64,000 nucleotides of DNA from Bacillus sp. sid0103 (GTDB lineage: Bacteria > Bacillota > Bacilli > Bacillales_B > DSM-18226), in contig NZ_JAHUWN010000003.1 of the NCBI RefSeq assembly GCF_019219025.1, positions 282,520-346,519 on the forward strand, given 5' to 3'. Position numbers and translations under genes: made by a program. Under the pieces are notes generated by a model. The model was given only the letters and a program-made list of their open reading frames with translations. It was not told the origin of the DNA and searched no databases. Below are positions 42,826 through 51,268 of the stretch, piece by piece; position 1 is the stretch's first letter, and the number at the start of each line of letters is the position of its first letter.

Positions 42826-44250
42826 TTAGTCTCTATCTAATAGCGCTGCCCCTGATATCCCTGGTTTGGTCATTTCGTATATATTTAAAATGATATCTAA
42901 CTCTTCTTCGGTAAGGACATCATACTTTAAGCATAGTTCGCGGACAGATTTGCCAGTTACAGTTGCTTCTCTAGCAATCCTTGCGGCCACTTCATAGCCG
43001 AGGTGTGGATTAACCGCCGTAATAATCCCAACACTCTTCTCCACATTCGCTTTTAAGTGTGCCTCATTTGCCTCAATTCCTACTAAACAGTTATCAGTAA
43101 AGGAACGGAAGCCATTGTTCATAATACTAATAGATTGAAGCAGATTAAAAACCAATACTGGTTCCATTACATTTAATTCCAGTTGACCAGCTTCGGAGGC
43201 TAGACAAATCGTATGATCATTTCCTATCACTTGGAAGGCAATTTGATTAATTAACTCCGGCATGACGGGATTAACTTTTCCTGGCATAATCGAAGAGCCT
43301 GGCTGACGAGCTGGAAGAGTAATCTCCCCTAGTCCTGCACGGGGGCCTGAAGCCATTAACCGCAAATCATTGGCGATCTTTGACATATTCATCATACATA
43401 CTTTTAAAGCAGCTGAGACCTCAGTATAGGCATCAGTATTCTGGGTGGCATCAACTAAATGTTCGGCATTGACCAATGGTAAGCCACTAATTGCAGCGAG
43501 CTGTTTAACAACATCTTGGATATATTTTGGATCCGCATTTAATCCTGTACCTACTGCCGTTGCTCCCATGTTAACTTCATATAAATTTTCACGAGAAAGG
43601 TGGATTCGCTTAATATCCCGTTCAATCACTCGTGAATATGCCTCAAATTCTTGGCCAAGTCGAATCGGAACAGCATCCTGTAGATGAGTACGCCCCATTT
43701 TGATTACTTTTTCAAATTGCTTCGCTTTGTCCTTAAATACCTTATGCATATCCTTCATGGTCACAAGCAATTTTTCCTGTAATCTAAGTGTGGCGATATG
43801 GATAGCTGTTGGAAAAACATCATTTGTTGATTGCGACATATTCACATGGGTATTAGGACTCAAATGCATATAAGCACCTTTTTCATGGCCGAGCAATTCA
43901 AGCGCCCGGTTGGCAATCACTTCGTTAGCATTCATATTCATCGATGTGCCCGCCCCACCCTGGATTGGGTCAACAATGAACTGGTCGTTCCATTTCCCAG
44001 CGATAATTTCATCTGCTGCTTGGCTGATCACGTCCCCAAGTCCACTATACAATTGCTTCGTATTCATATTGGCAATGGCAGCAGCTTTTTTAACCATCGC
44101 AAGGGCTATTATTAATTCCTCATGAATTCGATACCCTGTAATTGGAAAATTTTCAACTGCCCTTAAGGTTTGAATCCCATAATAAACATCTGCTGGTATC
44201 TCTTTTTTTCCTAAGAAGTCTTGTTCAATTCTTTTCGTATCCATGATCAT
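42826..44250 (-). CDS. aspA: Aspartate ammonia-lyase
   Basis: Aspartase converts L-aspartate to fumarate and ammonia. The protein has about 474 residues. The fumarase/aspartase superfamily signature GSSIMPGKVNPVMPE contains the catalytic Ser loop; the start IEQDFLGKKEIPADVYYGIQTLRA and the TGLNADPKY segment are aspartase-like rather than fumarase-like. ATG at 44250 or 44244 follows GGGTGGGAG; both are possible. The gene stands alone, with MarR upstream in the same orientation but a separate transcript. Confidence 0.93.
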   Translation of the reverse strand: MIMDTKRIEQDFLGKKEIPADVYYGIQTLRAVENFPITGYRIHEELIIALAMVKKAAAIANMNTKQLYSGLGDVISQAADEIIAGKWNDQFIVDPIQGGAGTSMNMNANEVIANRALELLGHEKGAYMHLSPNTHVNMSQSTNDVFPTAIHIATLRLQEKLLVTMKDMHKVFKDKAKQFEKVIKMGRTHLQDAVPIRLGQEFEAYSRVIERDIKRIHLSRENLYEVNMGATAVGTGLNADPKYIQDVVKQLAAISGLPLVNAEHLVDATQNTDAYTEVSAALKVCMMNMSKIANDLRLMASGPRAGLGEITLPARQPGSSIMPGKVNPVMPELINQIAFQVIGNDHTICLASEAGQLELNVMEPVLVFNLLQSISIMNNGFRSFTDNCLVGIEANEAHLKANVEKSVGIITAVNPHLGYEVAARIAREATVTGKSVRELCLKYDVLTEEELDIILNIYEMTKPGISGAALLDRD

Positions 44251-44375
44251 CTGGCTCCCACCCTTTTTATAAACAGTTGATGTAAAAATATTAATCACAC
44301 AAAAATAATACCAGTTTAGAGAACCAATGTCTCTCTTTTTACAGTGATTACTCTGTTGACATAATAATCAAACTA

Positions 44376-44798
44376 TTATTTAAAAGACTGATTGAATTTT
44401 TCCAATAGCTTTCCAAAAAGTTCACGTTCCTCTTCTGACCAATCTTCCAGAAGCTCTGCCACTCTCTTCAAACGTGCCTGTTTATAATCGAATAAATCCT
44501 CTGTACCCTGCTCCGAAAGTTGTAGTGAATAAGCTCTTCCGTCTAAGGGGTCAGGGATTCTGTACAAAAGACCTTTGTGTTCTAAAGCGGCCGCCTGTCG
44601 ACTGACTGTTGATATATCCAACTTGAATTCCTCCGCTAATACTTTAACCCCAACAGCCCCTTTCGTTTTTATACGATGAAGGATTAAATAGGCTGATCGA
44701 TCAAGATTCCCTAACTTTTTATTGCTGGATATGGAAGTTATTCGGCGAATAAAAACGGCTAATTCCAGCTCTATCATTTCTATAGATTGATGATCCAT
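44376..44798 (-). CDS. MarR-family transcriptional regulator
   Basis: A 140-residue winged-helix regulator: YLILHRIKTKGAVGVKVLAEEFKLDISTVSRQAAALEHKGLL covers the DNA-binding helices and DPLDGRAYSLQLSEQG the wing. The ATG has GAGGTAGG upstream. It is divergent from an MFS drug transporter gene, and the shared 217-bp region carries a promoter overlapped by a TTGTATAATACAA palindrome, so it probably represses that transporter and perhaps itself. Confidence 0.9.
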   Translation of the reverse strand: MDHQSIEMIELELAVFIRRITSISSNKKLGNLDRSAYLILHRIKTKGAVGVKVLAEEFKLDISTVSRQAAALEHKGLLYRIPDPLDGRAYSLQLSEQGTEDLFDYKQARLKRVAELLEDWSEEERELFGKLLEKFNQSFK

Positions 44799-44900
44799 AT
44801 ACGTACCTACCTCACTGTTACCCTTTTTTCCTTAGTAATTATGATAACATACGTGTCTTATCAATAGTAAGTTCTAACAGACTATATTGCAAAAACACTA

Positions 44901-44931
44901 TTGACGTAGTGGAAATCGGTTGTATAATACA
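44901..44931 (+). promoter_or_regulatory. Promoter with overlapping palindrome for the MFS gene
   Basis: TTGACG (44901-44906), a 16-bp spacer and TATAAT (44923-44928) form a promoter. The -10 lies inside the palindrome TTGTATAATACAA (about 44920-44932), with a second CATACAAC half-site near 44947. This is a likely MarR operator. Confidence 0.65.
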
Positions 44932-45015
44932 ATTATATACTTTCATCATACAACTAATTCAAAAAGTTGGAAAGAGTCTGCAAGTCGATTCATACAAACA
45001 ATAGGGGGAAATTTA

Positions 45016-46260
45016 ATGGCACCAACACAACAATCTAATATTGGAACACCACAACAGATGATGGAGGCAGCCAATCAAAAGTCTGGGTTACTTACCCAGC
45101 CAAAAGCCGTTTGGGCTGTTTTTTTTGCAAGTATTATTGCCTTCATGGGTTTGGGTCTTGTGGATCCCATTTTGCCGGCAATCGCCGAACAATTACATGC
45201 TTCACATAGTGAAGTCACTTTGCTTTTCACTAGTTATAATGCCGTTATGGCAGTAGCCATGCTAATAACGGGAGTGATCTCATCTAGAATTGGGATCAAA
45301 TGGACATTACTTTCTGGAATCGTGATTATTGCGGTCTTTTCGGCACTAGGCGGGTTTTCAAACGGGATTTGGAACCTTGTAGGACTGCGAGGCGGCTGGG
45401 GTCTTGGAAATGCATTGTTCGTCGCAACAGCTTTATCTGCAATTGTATCACTTTCCAATAGTGGAACAGCAAAAGCAATCATTTTGTACGAAGCAGCAAT
45501 TGGTCTTGGAATCTCAGTTGGTCCACTCCTAGGCGGCTGGCTTGGCGCTATGTCTTGGCGAGGTCCTTTTCTTGGGGTGGCAACATTAATGGTCATTGCC
45601 TTCATTGGCCTCATTATCCTGATGCCCAAACCAACTGCTCAAACTGGAATAAAGTCTCGAACTTCATTAATGGATCCATTCCGGGCCTTAAAACATCGCT
45701 CACTACTTGTTTTCGGTATTGCAGCTGCACTTTATAACTTTGGCTTCTTCACATTACTGGCCTATGCACCATTTGTGATGGGCTTGGATGAGCACGGATT
45801 AGGCTACGTATTTCTAGGGTGGGGTATTTTACTGGCGCTCACCTCAGTTTTTATGGCTCCAAAATTAACTGAATGGTTTGGAACTATAAAATCAATGTGT
45901 TTGATGTTACTTTTGTTTGCCGTCCTTTTGCTCGCGATGGGGATATGGACATCTACACAATGGGTCATCATTGCAGCTGTTATTCTAGCAGGCGCATTAT
46001 TAGGTAATAACAATACTCTAATTACTACCGCCGTGATGAATGCAGCACCGGTTGAACGTTCAACCGCGTCTGCTGCTTATAGCTTCCTCCGGTTTATTGG
46101 AGGTGCCATTGCACCATTTACTGCGGGAAAACTAGCTGAAATTTATAATCCAAGTGTTCCATTCCTTGTTGGAGCAGGGTTTGTGGTTATTTCGATACTA
46201 TTTATCTGGGTTAATACGAAACATGTTAAGCATGTTGATCATATCGGTATAGGCCACTAA
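45016..46260 (+). CDS. MFS drug-efflux transporter, 12-helix type
   Basis: A 414-residue major facilitator of the DHA1 drug:proton antiporter type, with 12 predicted helices. The signature loop between helices 2 and 3 is TGVISSRIGIKWTLLSG, and GLGISVGPLLGGWLG in helix 5 is the antiporter motif C. The ATG at 45016 follows AGGGGG; the frame extends upstream only into the promoter. It is divergent from a marR gene. Substrates unknown. Confidence 0.88.
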   Translation: MAPTQQSNIGTPQQMMEAANQKSGLLTQPKAVWAVFFASIIAFMGLGLVDPILPAIAEQLHASHSEVTLLFTSYNAVMAVAMLITGVISSRIGIKWTLLSGIVIIAVFSALGGFSNGIWNLVGLRGGWGLGNALFVATALSAIVSLSNSGTAKAIILYEAAIGLGISVGPLLGGWLGAMSWRGPFLGVATLMVIAFIGLIILMPKPTAQTGIKSRTSLMDPFRALKHRSLLVFGIAAALYNFGFFTLLAYAPFVMGLDEHGLGYVFLGWGILLALTSVFMAPKLTEWFGTIKSMCLMLLLFAVLLLAMGIWTSTQWVIIAAVILAGALLGNNNTLITTAVMNAAPVERSTASAAYSFLRFIGGAIAPFTAGKLAEIYNPSVPFLVGAGFVVISILFIWVNTKHVKHVDHIGIGH

Positions 46261-46270
46261 TCTTACTTGG

Positions 46271-46298
46271 AGGATCTGTGATTGCAGATCCTTTTTTT
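46271..46298 (+). terminator. Terminator of the MFS gene
   Basis: The stem AGGATCTG / CAGATCCT with a 6-base loop is followed by a run of seven T. Confidence 0.88.
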
Positions 46299-47181
46299 AA
46301 TGGATATCTTTCTTCTTAAAACGGCCACCGCGAACTTCCGATATATCACCAATCGCTAAAAATGCAGAGGGATCTATATCCTGAACAATTGTGTTTAACT
46401 TAGACTCTTCCAACCTCGTAATAATACTGAAGATGACCTTCTTATTATCACCAGTGAATGCACCTTGCCCTTTAATGTATGTTACTCCCCTTCCAAGCCT
46501 AGCATTTATGGCATTTCCAATCTCTTCTGCTTCATCACTAATAATCCAAACAGATTTTGATTCTTCTAAACCGGCAACAACTGTATCAATCGCCTTAGAA
46601 GCAATAACATAAGCTAACAAGGAATACATGGCTCGGTCCCAGCTAAATACAAAACCAGCAGCTCCTAAAATAAAAATATTAATGAACATAATAATTTGTC
46701 CAACCGAAAAAGGGACTTTTTTTGTGATCAAAAGCGCCAGTATTTCTGTTCCGTCCAGCGCCCCGCCATTACGGATGACTACACCAACACCTATTCCTAG
46801 AATCATCCCTCCAAAAACGGTTGCCAAAAGAATATCGTCGGTAAATGCGGGAATGGGGTGAAAAAATGAAGTAAAAATCGATAAAACGATAATTCCGTAC
46901 ACAGTCGAAATAGCAAAGGTTTTTCCCATCTGCTTATATCCCATATAAACAAATGGTAAGTTTAAAATGAGGATGAAGATCCCTAATTTCCAGCCTGTTA
47001 TATGAGCAAGCATGATGGAAATACCTGTAATACCTCCATCAATGACATGGTTTGGAACGAGAAATATTTCTAACCCAGTTGCCATAAGAATAGCTCCAAT
47101 AGTGATGGCGATTGCCCTGAGAATAATCTTTCTGAGTGGTAGCTTTCGGTGTTGAATTTTTCCTTGAGTAAGTTCTGTCAC
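46297..47181 (-). CDS. YitT-family membrane protein (DUF161 + DUF2179)
   Basis: A 294-residue protein with five or six N-terminal membrane helices, including LEIFLVPNHVIDGGITGISIML and the RNGGALDGTEILALLI motif of the YitT family, and a cytoplasmic C-terminal DUF2179 domain (about 205-290: ITRLEESKLNTIVQDIDPSAFL). Its role is unknown; several paralogues exist in each Bacillus. A GTG start at 47181 after GAAGTG is used, as no ATG is suitably placed. Confidence 0.9.
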   Translation of the reverse strand: MTELTQGKIQHRKLPLRKIILRAIAITIGAILMATGLEIFLVPNHVIDGGITGISIMLAHITGWKLGIFILILNLPFVYMGYKQMGKTFAISTVYGIIVLSIFTSFFHPIPAFTDDILLATVFGGMILGIGVGVVIRNGGALDGTEILALLITKKVPFSVGQIIMFINIFILGAAGFVFSWDRAMYSLLAYVIASKAIDTVVAGLEESKSVWIISDEAEEIGNAINARLGRGVTYIKGQGAFTGDNKKVIFSIITRLEESKLNTIVQDIDPSAFLAIGDISEVRGGRFKKKDIH

Positions 47182-47275
47182 ATAATCACTTCTTTCCGTT
47201 AAAATTTAGCCATTCATTATTTCGGTAGAACTTGAAATAATTCATATCTATATATATTATATCATTTTTTAAAAC

Positions 47276-47299
47276 AAAGATGAACTTAAGTTCATCTTT
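47276..47299. other. 24-bp perfect palindrome
   Basis: AAAGATGAACTTAAGTTCATCTTT is fully self-complementary and lies about 95 bp upstream of the YitT-family gene. It could be an operator or a second terminator for the sulfate operon. Confidence 0.5.
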
Positions 47300-47345
47300 T
47301 ATATCACTTACTTGGATTAATCTCCCCATTTTCTCAAAAAAAATA

Positions 47346-47368
47346 GCTAAAATCCAATTGATTTTAGC
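47346..47368 (-). terminator. Terminator of the sulfate assimilation operon
   Basis: The stem GCTAAAATC / GATTTTAGC with a 5-base loop lies 12 bp after sirB and is followed on the minus strand by a run of eight T. Confidence 0.85.
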
Positions 47369-47380
47369 AACTGTTACTCA

Positions 47381-48109
47381 TTATTCACCTTCTGTTCCTC
47401 GTTCAATAATAATATCTTCAATAACCCGATGTTTACTTAACTGACCTGTGTGGATAATTTGCTGACCTAACGTTTGTCTCTTCTTGACCATTTGCTCCAC
47501 TTCCTTTAAAAGCAGACCCGAAAATAATAAATAAGGAATAACAATTACTTTTCCGGCAGTATCTTTAGAAATGGTCTCTAGACCTTCTTTAAGCCTTGGC
47601 TCAGTTGCTGCTAAAAAACAAACCGCAACATTCTCTATTCCAAGTCGATCACTAATTCCCTTGGTTATCGCAGCGAAGGCTGTGTGAATGCTCTTGTCAC
47701 TACTTCCCCTTCCGACAATTAAGATCGAATCATGTGCTGATAAATCAACAACTGTTTTCCTAACCATCTCCGCAATCCCATCGAGAATCTTCCCCTGAAC
47801 ACCAAAAGGATCTCTGATAATGACGTTAATAGTTGGAAACCTCTTGCAAAGAGAAGAAAGAGCTTGTGGAATATCTTCTTTAATATGACCTGCAGCTAAT
47901 AAAAATAAAGGAACGACAGTAATCTCTGTCGCTCCCTTATCCACACAATGCAGAAAGCCCTCTTCAATACCTGGCTTGGTCAACTCGAGAAAACAGATTT
48001 CCTGAATTTCCACATTTATTCGTTCCATCACTCTATGTATAAAAGATTTGGCTTCTTCAGCACCCTCTTTTGACCTTGTCCCATGACCAATGTACAGAAT
48101 TGCTTTCAC
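47381..48109 (-). CDS. sirB: Sirohydrochlorin chelatase (CbiX/SirB type)
   Basis: Inserts Fe2+ into sirohydrochlorin to make siroheme, the cofactor of sulfite reductase. The 242-residue protein has two repeated CbiX-type domains: the first begins ILYIGHGTRSKEGAEEA and contains PLFLLAAGHIKEDIP (metal-binding His residues), the second begins SILIVGRGSSDK and has IPYLLFSGLLL. The GTG at 48109 lies 8 bases after AAGGAG; an earlier GTG overlaps that site. It is the last gene of the sulfate operon, 87 bp after cysC. Confidence 0.9.
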   Translation of the reverse strand: MKAILYIGHGTRSKEGAEEAKSFIHRVMERINVEIQEICFLELTKPGIEEGFLHCVDKGATEITVVPLFLLAAGHIKEDIPQALSSLCKRFPTINVIIRDPFGVQGKILDGIAEMVRKTVVDLSAHDSILIVGRGSSDKSIHTAFAAITKGISDRLGIENVAVCFLAATEPRLKEGLETISKDTAGKVIVIPYLLFSGLLLKEVEQMVKKRQTLGQQIIHTGQLSKHRVIEDIIIERGTEGE

Positions 48110-48196
48110 CCGCACTGCTCCTTCCTTGCTTGTCTATCATATTTTTACCATTAAAGACATTATCATACTTCTCATCAAAAGCGAAGGAACCACCGC

Positions 48197-48799
48197 TTAT
48201 TTGAGAATGTTTTTCTCTCTCAAATAAGCAAAGACTTGGTTCACTGCCTCTTCTACTGTTACTTGATCAGAGTTAATAGTGATTTCCGGTTGCTCTGGTG
48301 CTTCATAAGGTGAATCAATTCCTGTAAAATCCTTAATCTCACCACGGCGAGCTTTCGCATAGAGCTGCTTTGGATCGCGACGCTCACATTCTTCAATCGG
48401 ACAATTTATAAATACTTCAATAAATTCACCGTCTTCAAACAAAGCGCGGACCTGATTACGATCAGAACGGAATGGAGAAATAAAGGCGGTTGTCACTACT
48501 TTTCCACTATCGACAAACAATTTAGCCACTTCACCAATTCTTCTGATATTTTCAGTTCGGTCATAATCGGAAAAACCAAGATCCTTATTTAACCCGTGGC
48601 GAATATTGTCCCCATCAAGAACATATTCACTGATTCCCTGGCGGAATAGTTCGTGTGATACAGCATTGCCGATGGTTGATTTACCAGACCCCGAGAGTCC
48701 AGTAAACCAAAGAGCACAACTTCCATGCCCATTTTTTTCGCGCCGATTTTCTTTTGAAATAGATGTTTCATGCCATGTAATATTTGTTGGTTTAGCCAT
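48197..48799 (-). CDS. cysC: Adenylylsulfate kinase
   Basis: Phosphorylates adenosine 5'-phosphosulfate to PAPS. The 200-residue enzyme has P-loop [13 protein letters not shown] (about residues 34-46), the [20 protein letters not shown] motif, and the substrate loop [20 protein letters not shown]. It starts 14 bp after sat with AGGAGG upstream. A kinase in the same operon as an APS-reductase-type CysH means both APS and PAPS may be made. Confidence 0.95.
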   Translation of the reverse strand: MAKPTNITWHETSISKENRREKNGHGSCALWFTGLSGSGKSTIGNAVSHELFRQGISEYVLDGDNIRHGLNKDLGFSDYDRTENIRRIGEVAKLFVDSGKVVTTAFISPFRSDRNQVRALFEDGEFIEVFINCPIEECERRDPKQLYAKARRGEIKDFTGIDSPYEAPEQPEITINSDQVTVEEAVNQVFAYLREKNILK

Positions 48800-48813
48800 A
48801 GTTCTTTTTCCTC

Positions 48814-49962
48814 CTACACGGATGCTGTTTCTTTTATTCCTTCGATTAGGACTTCTACAACCTCTTTACGGCTAAAGGTGGATGGAGGCAGCACGCCTGA
48901 ACGAAGCATCTCTCTCACCTTTGTACCAGAAAGGATTACTCTGTCTTCCTTGCTATGCGGGCAAGTTTTATCAGAAGCCATTCCTTCACATTTAGTGCAA
49001 TAGAAGCTATGTTCAAAGAACAATGGCTTAATACCAAGCTCTTCTTCAGTAAAATTACTAAAAATGTACTGTGCATCGTATGTTCCGTAATAGTTGCCAA
49101 CTCCGGCATGGTCACGGCCGACAATGAAATGAGTGCAGCCGAAATTCTTCCGGGCAAGCGCATGGAAAATCGCTTCCCTTGGACCTGCATATCTCATTGC
49201 TGCTGGATATACACCTAACTGGACACGTTCGCTTGGATAATAATTATCAAGTAACACGCGATAGCTTTTTAGACGAACCTCTGCAGGGACATCATCTGAC
49301 TTTGTTTCCCCAACAAGCGGGTTTACAAACAAGCCATCAACTGTCTCAAGGGCAGCTTTTTGGATATATTCATGTGCACGATGAATTGGATTCCTGGTTT
49401 GGAAGCCTACAACTGTCTTCCAGCCCTTTTCTTCGAAAATGGCTCGAGTTTCCTTTGGTTCAAACCATACATCACCGAATACTCCTTTTTCTGATTTCTT
49501 TACTAACACGATTTCACCCGCCACATAGACAGGACCTCTTTCATAAAGTCGCTTTACGCCTGGGTGAGCAAGTTCTTCCGTTTTATAGACTTCAAGTGCT
49601 TCCTTGTCTAAATCAGGTTCAAACCATTCTGAAACTTTAATGACTCCATAAACCACATTTTTGTGAGTAAGTTTGATTTCTTCTCCAACAACAAGTGTTT
49701 CAGCTACTTGATAAGAAACTGGGAGTGTTACCGGAATTGACCAAATTGTATTGTCTGCTAAGCGCATATTGTTCACAACGGATTCATAATCTGCTTTTCC
49801 AAGAAACCCTTTTAAAGGACTAAACAGCCCAATTCCGATTAATTCAAGGTCACTTAAGGCAATCGCATCAATTTCCAATTCTTTTGCTACAGAAGATAGA
49901 TTGTAATTAGGGTCAAACGCTTGGATAAGTTCTCCTCCATGAGGCTTTGGTAAGTATGACAT
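48814..49962 (-). CDS. sat: Sulfate adenylyltransferase (ATP sulfurylase)
   Basis: Forms APS from sulfate and ATP, the first step of sulfate assimilation. The 382-residue length is that of the Bacillus single-domain enzyme. Active-site motifs [14 protein letters not shown] and [14 protein letters not shown] are intact, and a small cysteine cluster [20 protein letters not shown] lies near the C-terminus. The ATG at 49962 ([10 protein letters not shown]) follows AAAGG. Located between cysH and cysC. Confidence 0.96.
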   Translation of the reverse strand: MSYLPKPHGGELIQAFDPNYNLSSVAKELEIDAIALSDLELIGIGLFSPLKGFLGKADYESVVNNMRLADNTIWSIPVTLPVSYQVAETLVVGEEIKLTHKNVVYGVIKVSEWFEPDLDKEALEVYKTEELAHPGVKRLYERGPVYVAGEIVLVKKSEKGVFGDVWFEPKETRAIFEEKGWKTVVGFQTRNPIHRAHEYIQKAALETVDGLFVNPLVGETKSDDVPAEVRLKSYRVLLDNYYPSERVQLGVYPAAMRYAGPREAIFHALARKNFGCTHFIVGRDHAGVGNYYGTYDAQYIFSNFTEEELGIKPLFFEHSFYCTKCEGMASDKTCPHSKEDRVILSGTKVREMLRSGVLPPSTFSRKEVVEVLIEGIKETASV

Positions 49963-50000
49963 GTTTATCAACCTTTCTTTACTAGTTTTAATTAACTTCT

Positions 50001-50717
50001 TTACTTAGAGTGCAATCCGCATTCCGTTTTACTGCTGCCTGACCAACGTCCTTCACGGGAGTCACCATTTGTTCCAACCGCTTGGGTACAAGGGAAACAG
50101 CCGATACTTGGATAGTTTTGGTCATGCAATTGGTTATACGGAAGGTCCTTTTCCCTGATGTATTCCCAAACCTCATCCCAAGTCCAGTGAATGAGAGGGC
50201 AGATTTTTATATTTTGAAATTTATCATCCTTATTGATGAATTGAGTATCCTTCCTCGTTGGAGACTGTTCCCTGCGAAGACCTGAAATCCATGCGTCTTT
50301 TGGGGTTAATGCCTCGCGTAAAGGAATGACTTTCCTGATTTGACAGCACTGATTAGGTTCCCTTTTCCATAATGCCGAACCGTACTCCGCTGCTTGCTGG
50401 TCTACGGTCAAATTTGGTGTTTTTCTCTCAATTTGTAACTCTGGAAAACGAGCCTCAATTTTATCGATTACCTCATACGTTTCAGGGAAGTGAAGGCCTG
50501 TATCTAAAAAAACAATCTGAGCATCTTTTTTCACTTGATAAATTAAATCGATTAACACGATGGCTTCTGCACCAAAACTGGAGGCATAGATTATTTTATC
50601 TTCAGGATACTGGCTGAATGCCCATTCTAAAACAGAGCGAGCTCCTTTTGTCTTGTCTTGTATGGAAAAAGTATCAGAAATTTGATTCCAATCTTCATAC
50701 GTCACTGCTTTTGTCAT
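50001..50717 (-). CDS. cysH: Phosphoadenylyl/adenylyl-sulfate reductase
   Basis: Reduces APS or PAPS to sulfite with thioredoxin. The 238-residue protein has the P-loop-like [12 protein letters not shown], the KTPN segment, and the cysteines QCCQIRK and SIGCFPCTQ that bind a [4Fe-4S] cluster, which marks the APS-using group; the catalytic Cys is in SKTECGLH at the C-terminus. First enzyme gene after yezD, with AGAAGGGGG as ribosome site, under the SAM riboswitch. Confidence 0.95.
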   Translation of the reverse strand: MTKAVTYEDWNQISDTFSIQDKTKGARSVLEWAFSQYPEDKIIYASSFGAEAIVLIDLIYQVKKDAQIVFLDTGLHFPETYEVIDKIEARFPELQIERKTPNLTVDQQAAEYGSALWKREPNQCCQIRKVIPLREALTPKDAWISGLRREQSPTRKDTQFINKDDKFQNIKICPLIHWTWDEVWEYIREKDLPYNQLHDQNYPSIGCFPCTQAVGTNGDSREGRWSGSSKTECGLHSK

Positions 50718-50794
50718 CCCAATGGACCCCCTTCTAAAGTAAGATGGCAGTCATTCACCCCGGGTTGGGTGTAGACGGCCTCTAGTTTGTCTAG

Positions 50795-50950
50795 TCAGCG
50801 AATTCTATTTGATTGAAGACGAACTTTTTCATTTTTTTCAATTTGCACGATTTTCCCATCTTGTACTACGAGAGTAATAGAACCATATTTTAATGAATCG
50901 AGCATCCGTTCAATATGTTCCTGTATCTCTTGCCATTCTGAGCTTACCAA
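50795..50950 (-). CDS. yezD: YezD-family small protein
   Basis: A 51-residue protein of the YezD (DUF2292) family, recognised from the pattern HIERMLDSLKYGSITLVVQDG followed by KIVQIEKNEKVRL. Such proteins occur in sulfur or cysteine operons but have no known activity. I chose the TTG at 50950, 8 bases after AAGGGGG; an ATG at 50983 lies inside the riboswitch terminator. It is the first gene of the operon. Confidence 0.82.
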   Translation of the reverse strand: MVSSEWQEIQEHIERMLDSLKYGSITLVVQDGKIVQIEKNEKVRLQSNRIR

Positions 50951-50964
50951 ATGATTCGCCCCCT

Positions 50965-51105
50965 TAAAAAAACGCCCATCCATTCAGGAAAGGCATTTAA
51001 AACCTTATCTCCCAAAATAAGAATCATTTTGCTGGAATTGGCACCTTGCAATGCAGGTTGCCGTGCTTCATCGGACCAGACCCTCAGCTACTCTTGATAA
51101 GAATA
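50965..51105 (-). promoter_or_regulatory. SAM-I (S-box) riboswitch with terminator
   Basis: On the minus strand the leader has CTTATCAAGAG at its 5' end, then CTGGTCCGATGAAGCACGGC, CAACCTGCATTGCAAGGTGC and CAATTCCAG, the invariant blocks of the SAM-I aptamer; GATAAG (about 51005) closes P1. An imperfect terminator (GCCTTTCC / GGATGGGC plus a T run, about 50970-50992) follows, just before the yezD ribosome site. High S-adenosylmethionine would end transcription and lower sulfate assimilation. Confidence 0.95.
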
Positions 51106-51212
51106 TTTATTTGTTAATTATTATTAATTAATCCTACCATACACATAGGAATTGTCAAGATGATTTATTATAATATTTTAAAAAGTATAAATGAAGAATT
51201 CCGTAAGAAATG

Positions 51213-51246
51213 AACGAGGCAGACATGTTAGATTGTCTACCTCGTT
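51213..51246 (-). terminator. Terminator of the YhgE/Pip gene
   Basis: The stem AACGAGGCAGACA / TGTCTACCTCGTT, with one mismatch, lies 23 bp after the gene. Confidence 0.8.
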
Positions 51247-51268
51247 CTTATTTACTATTTTGATTAAT

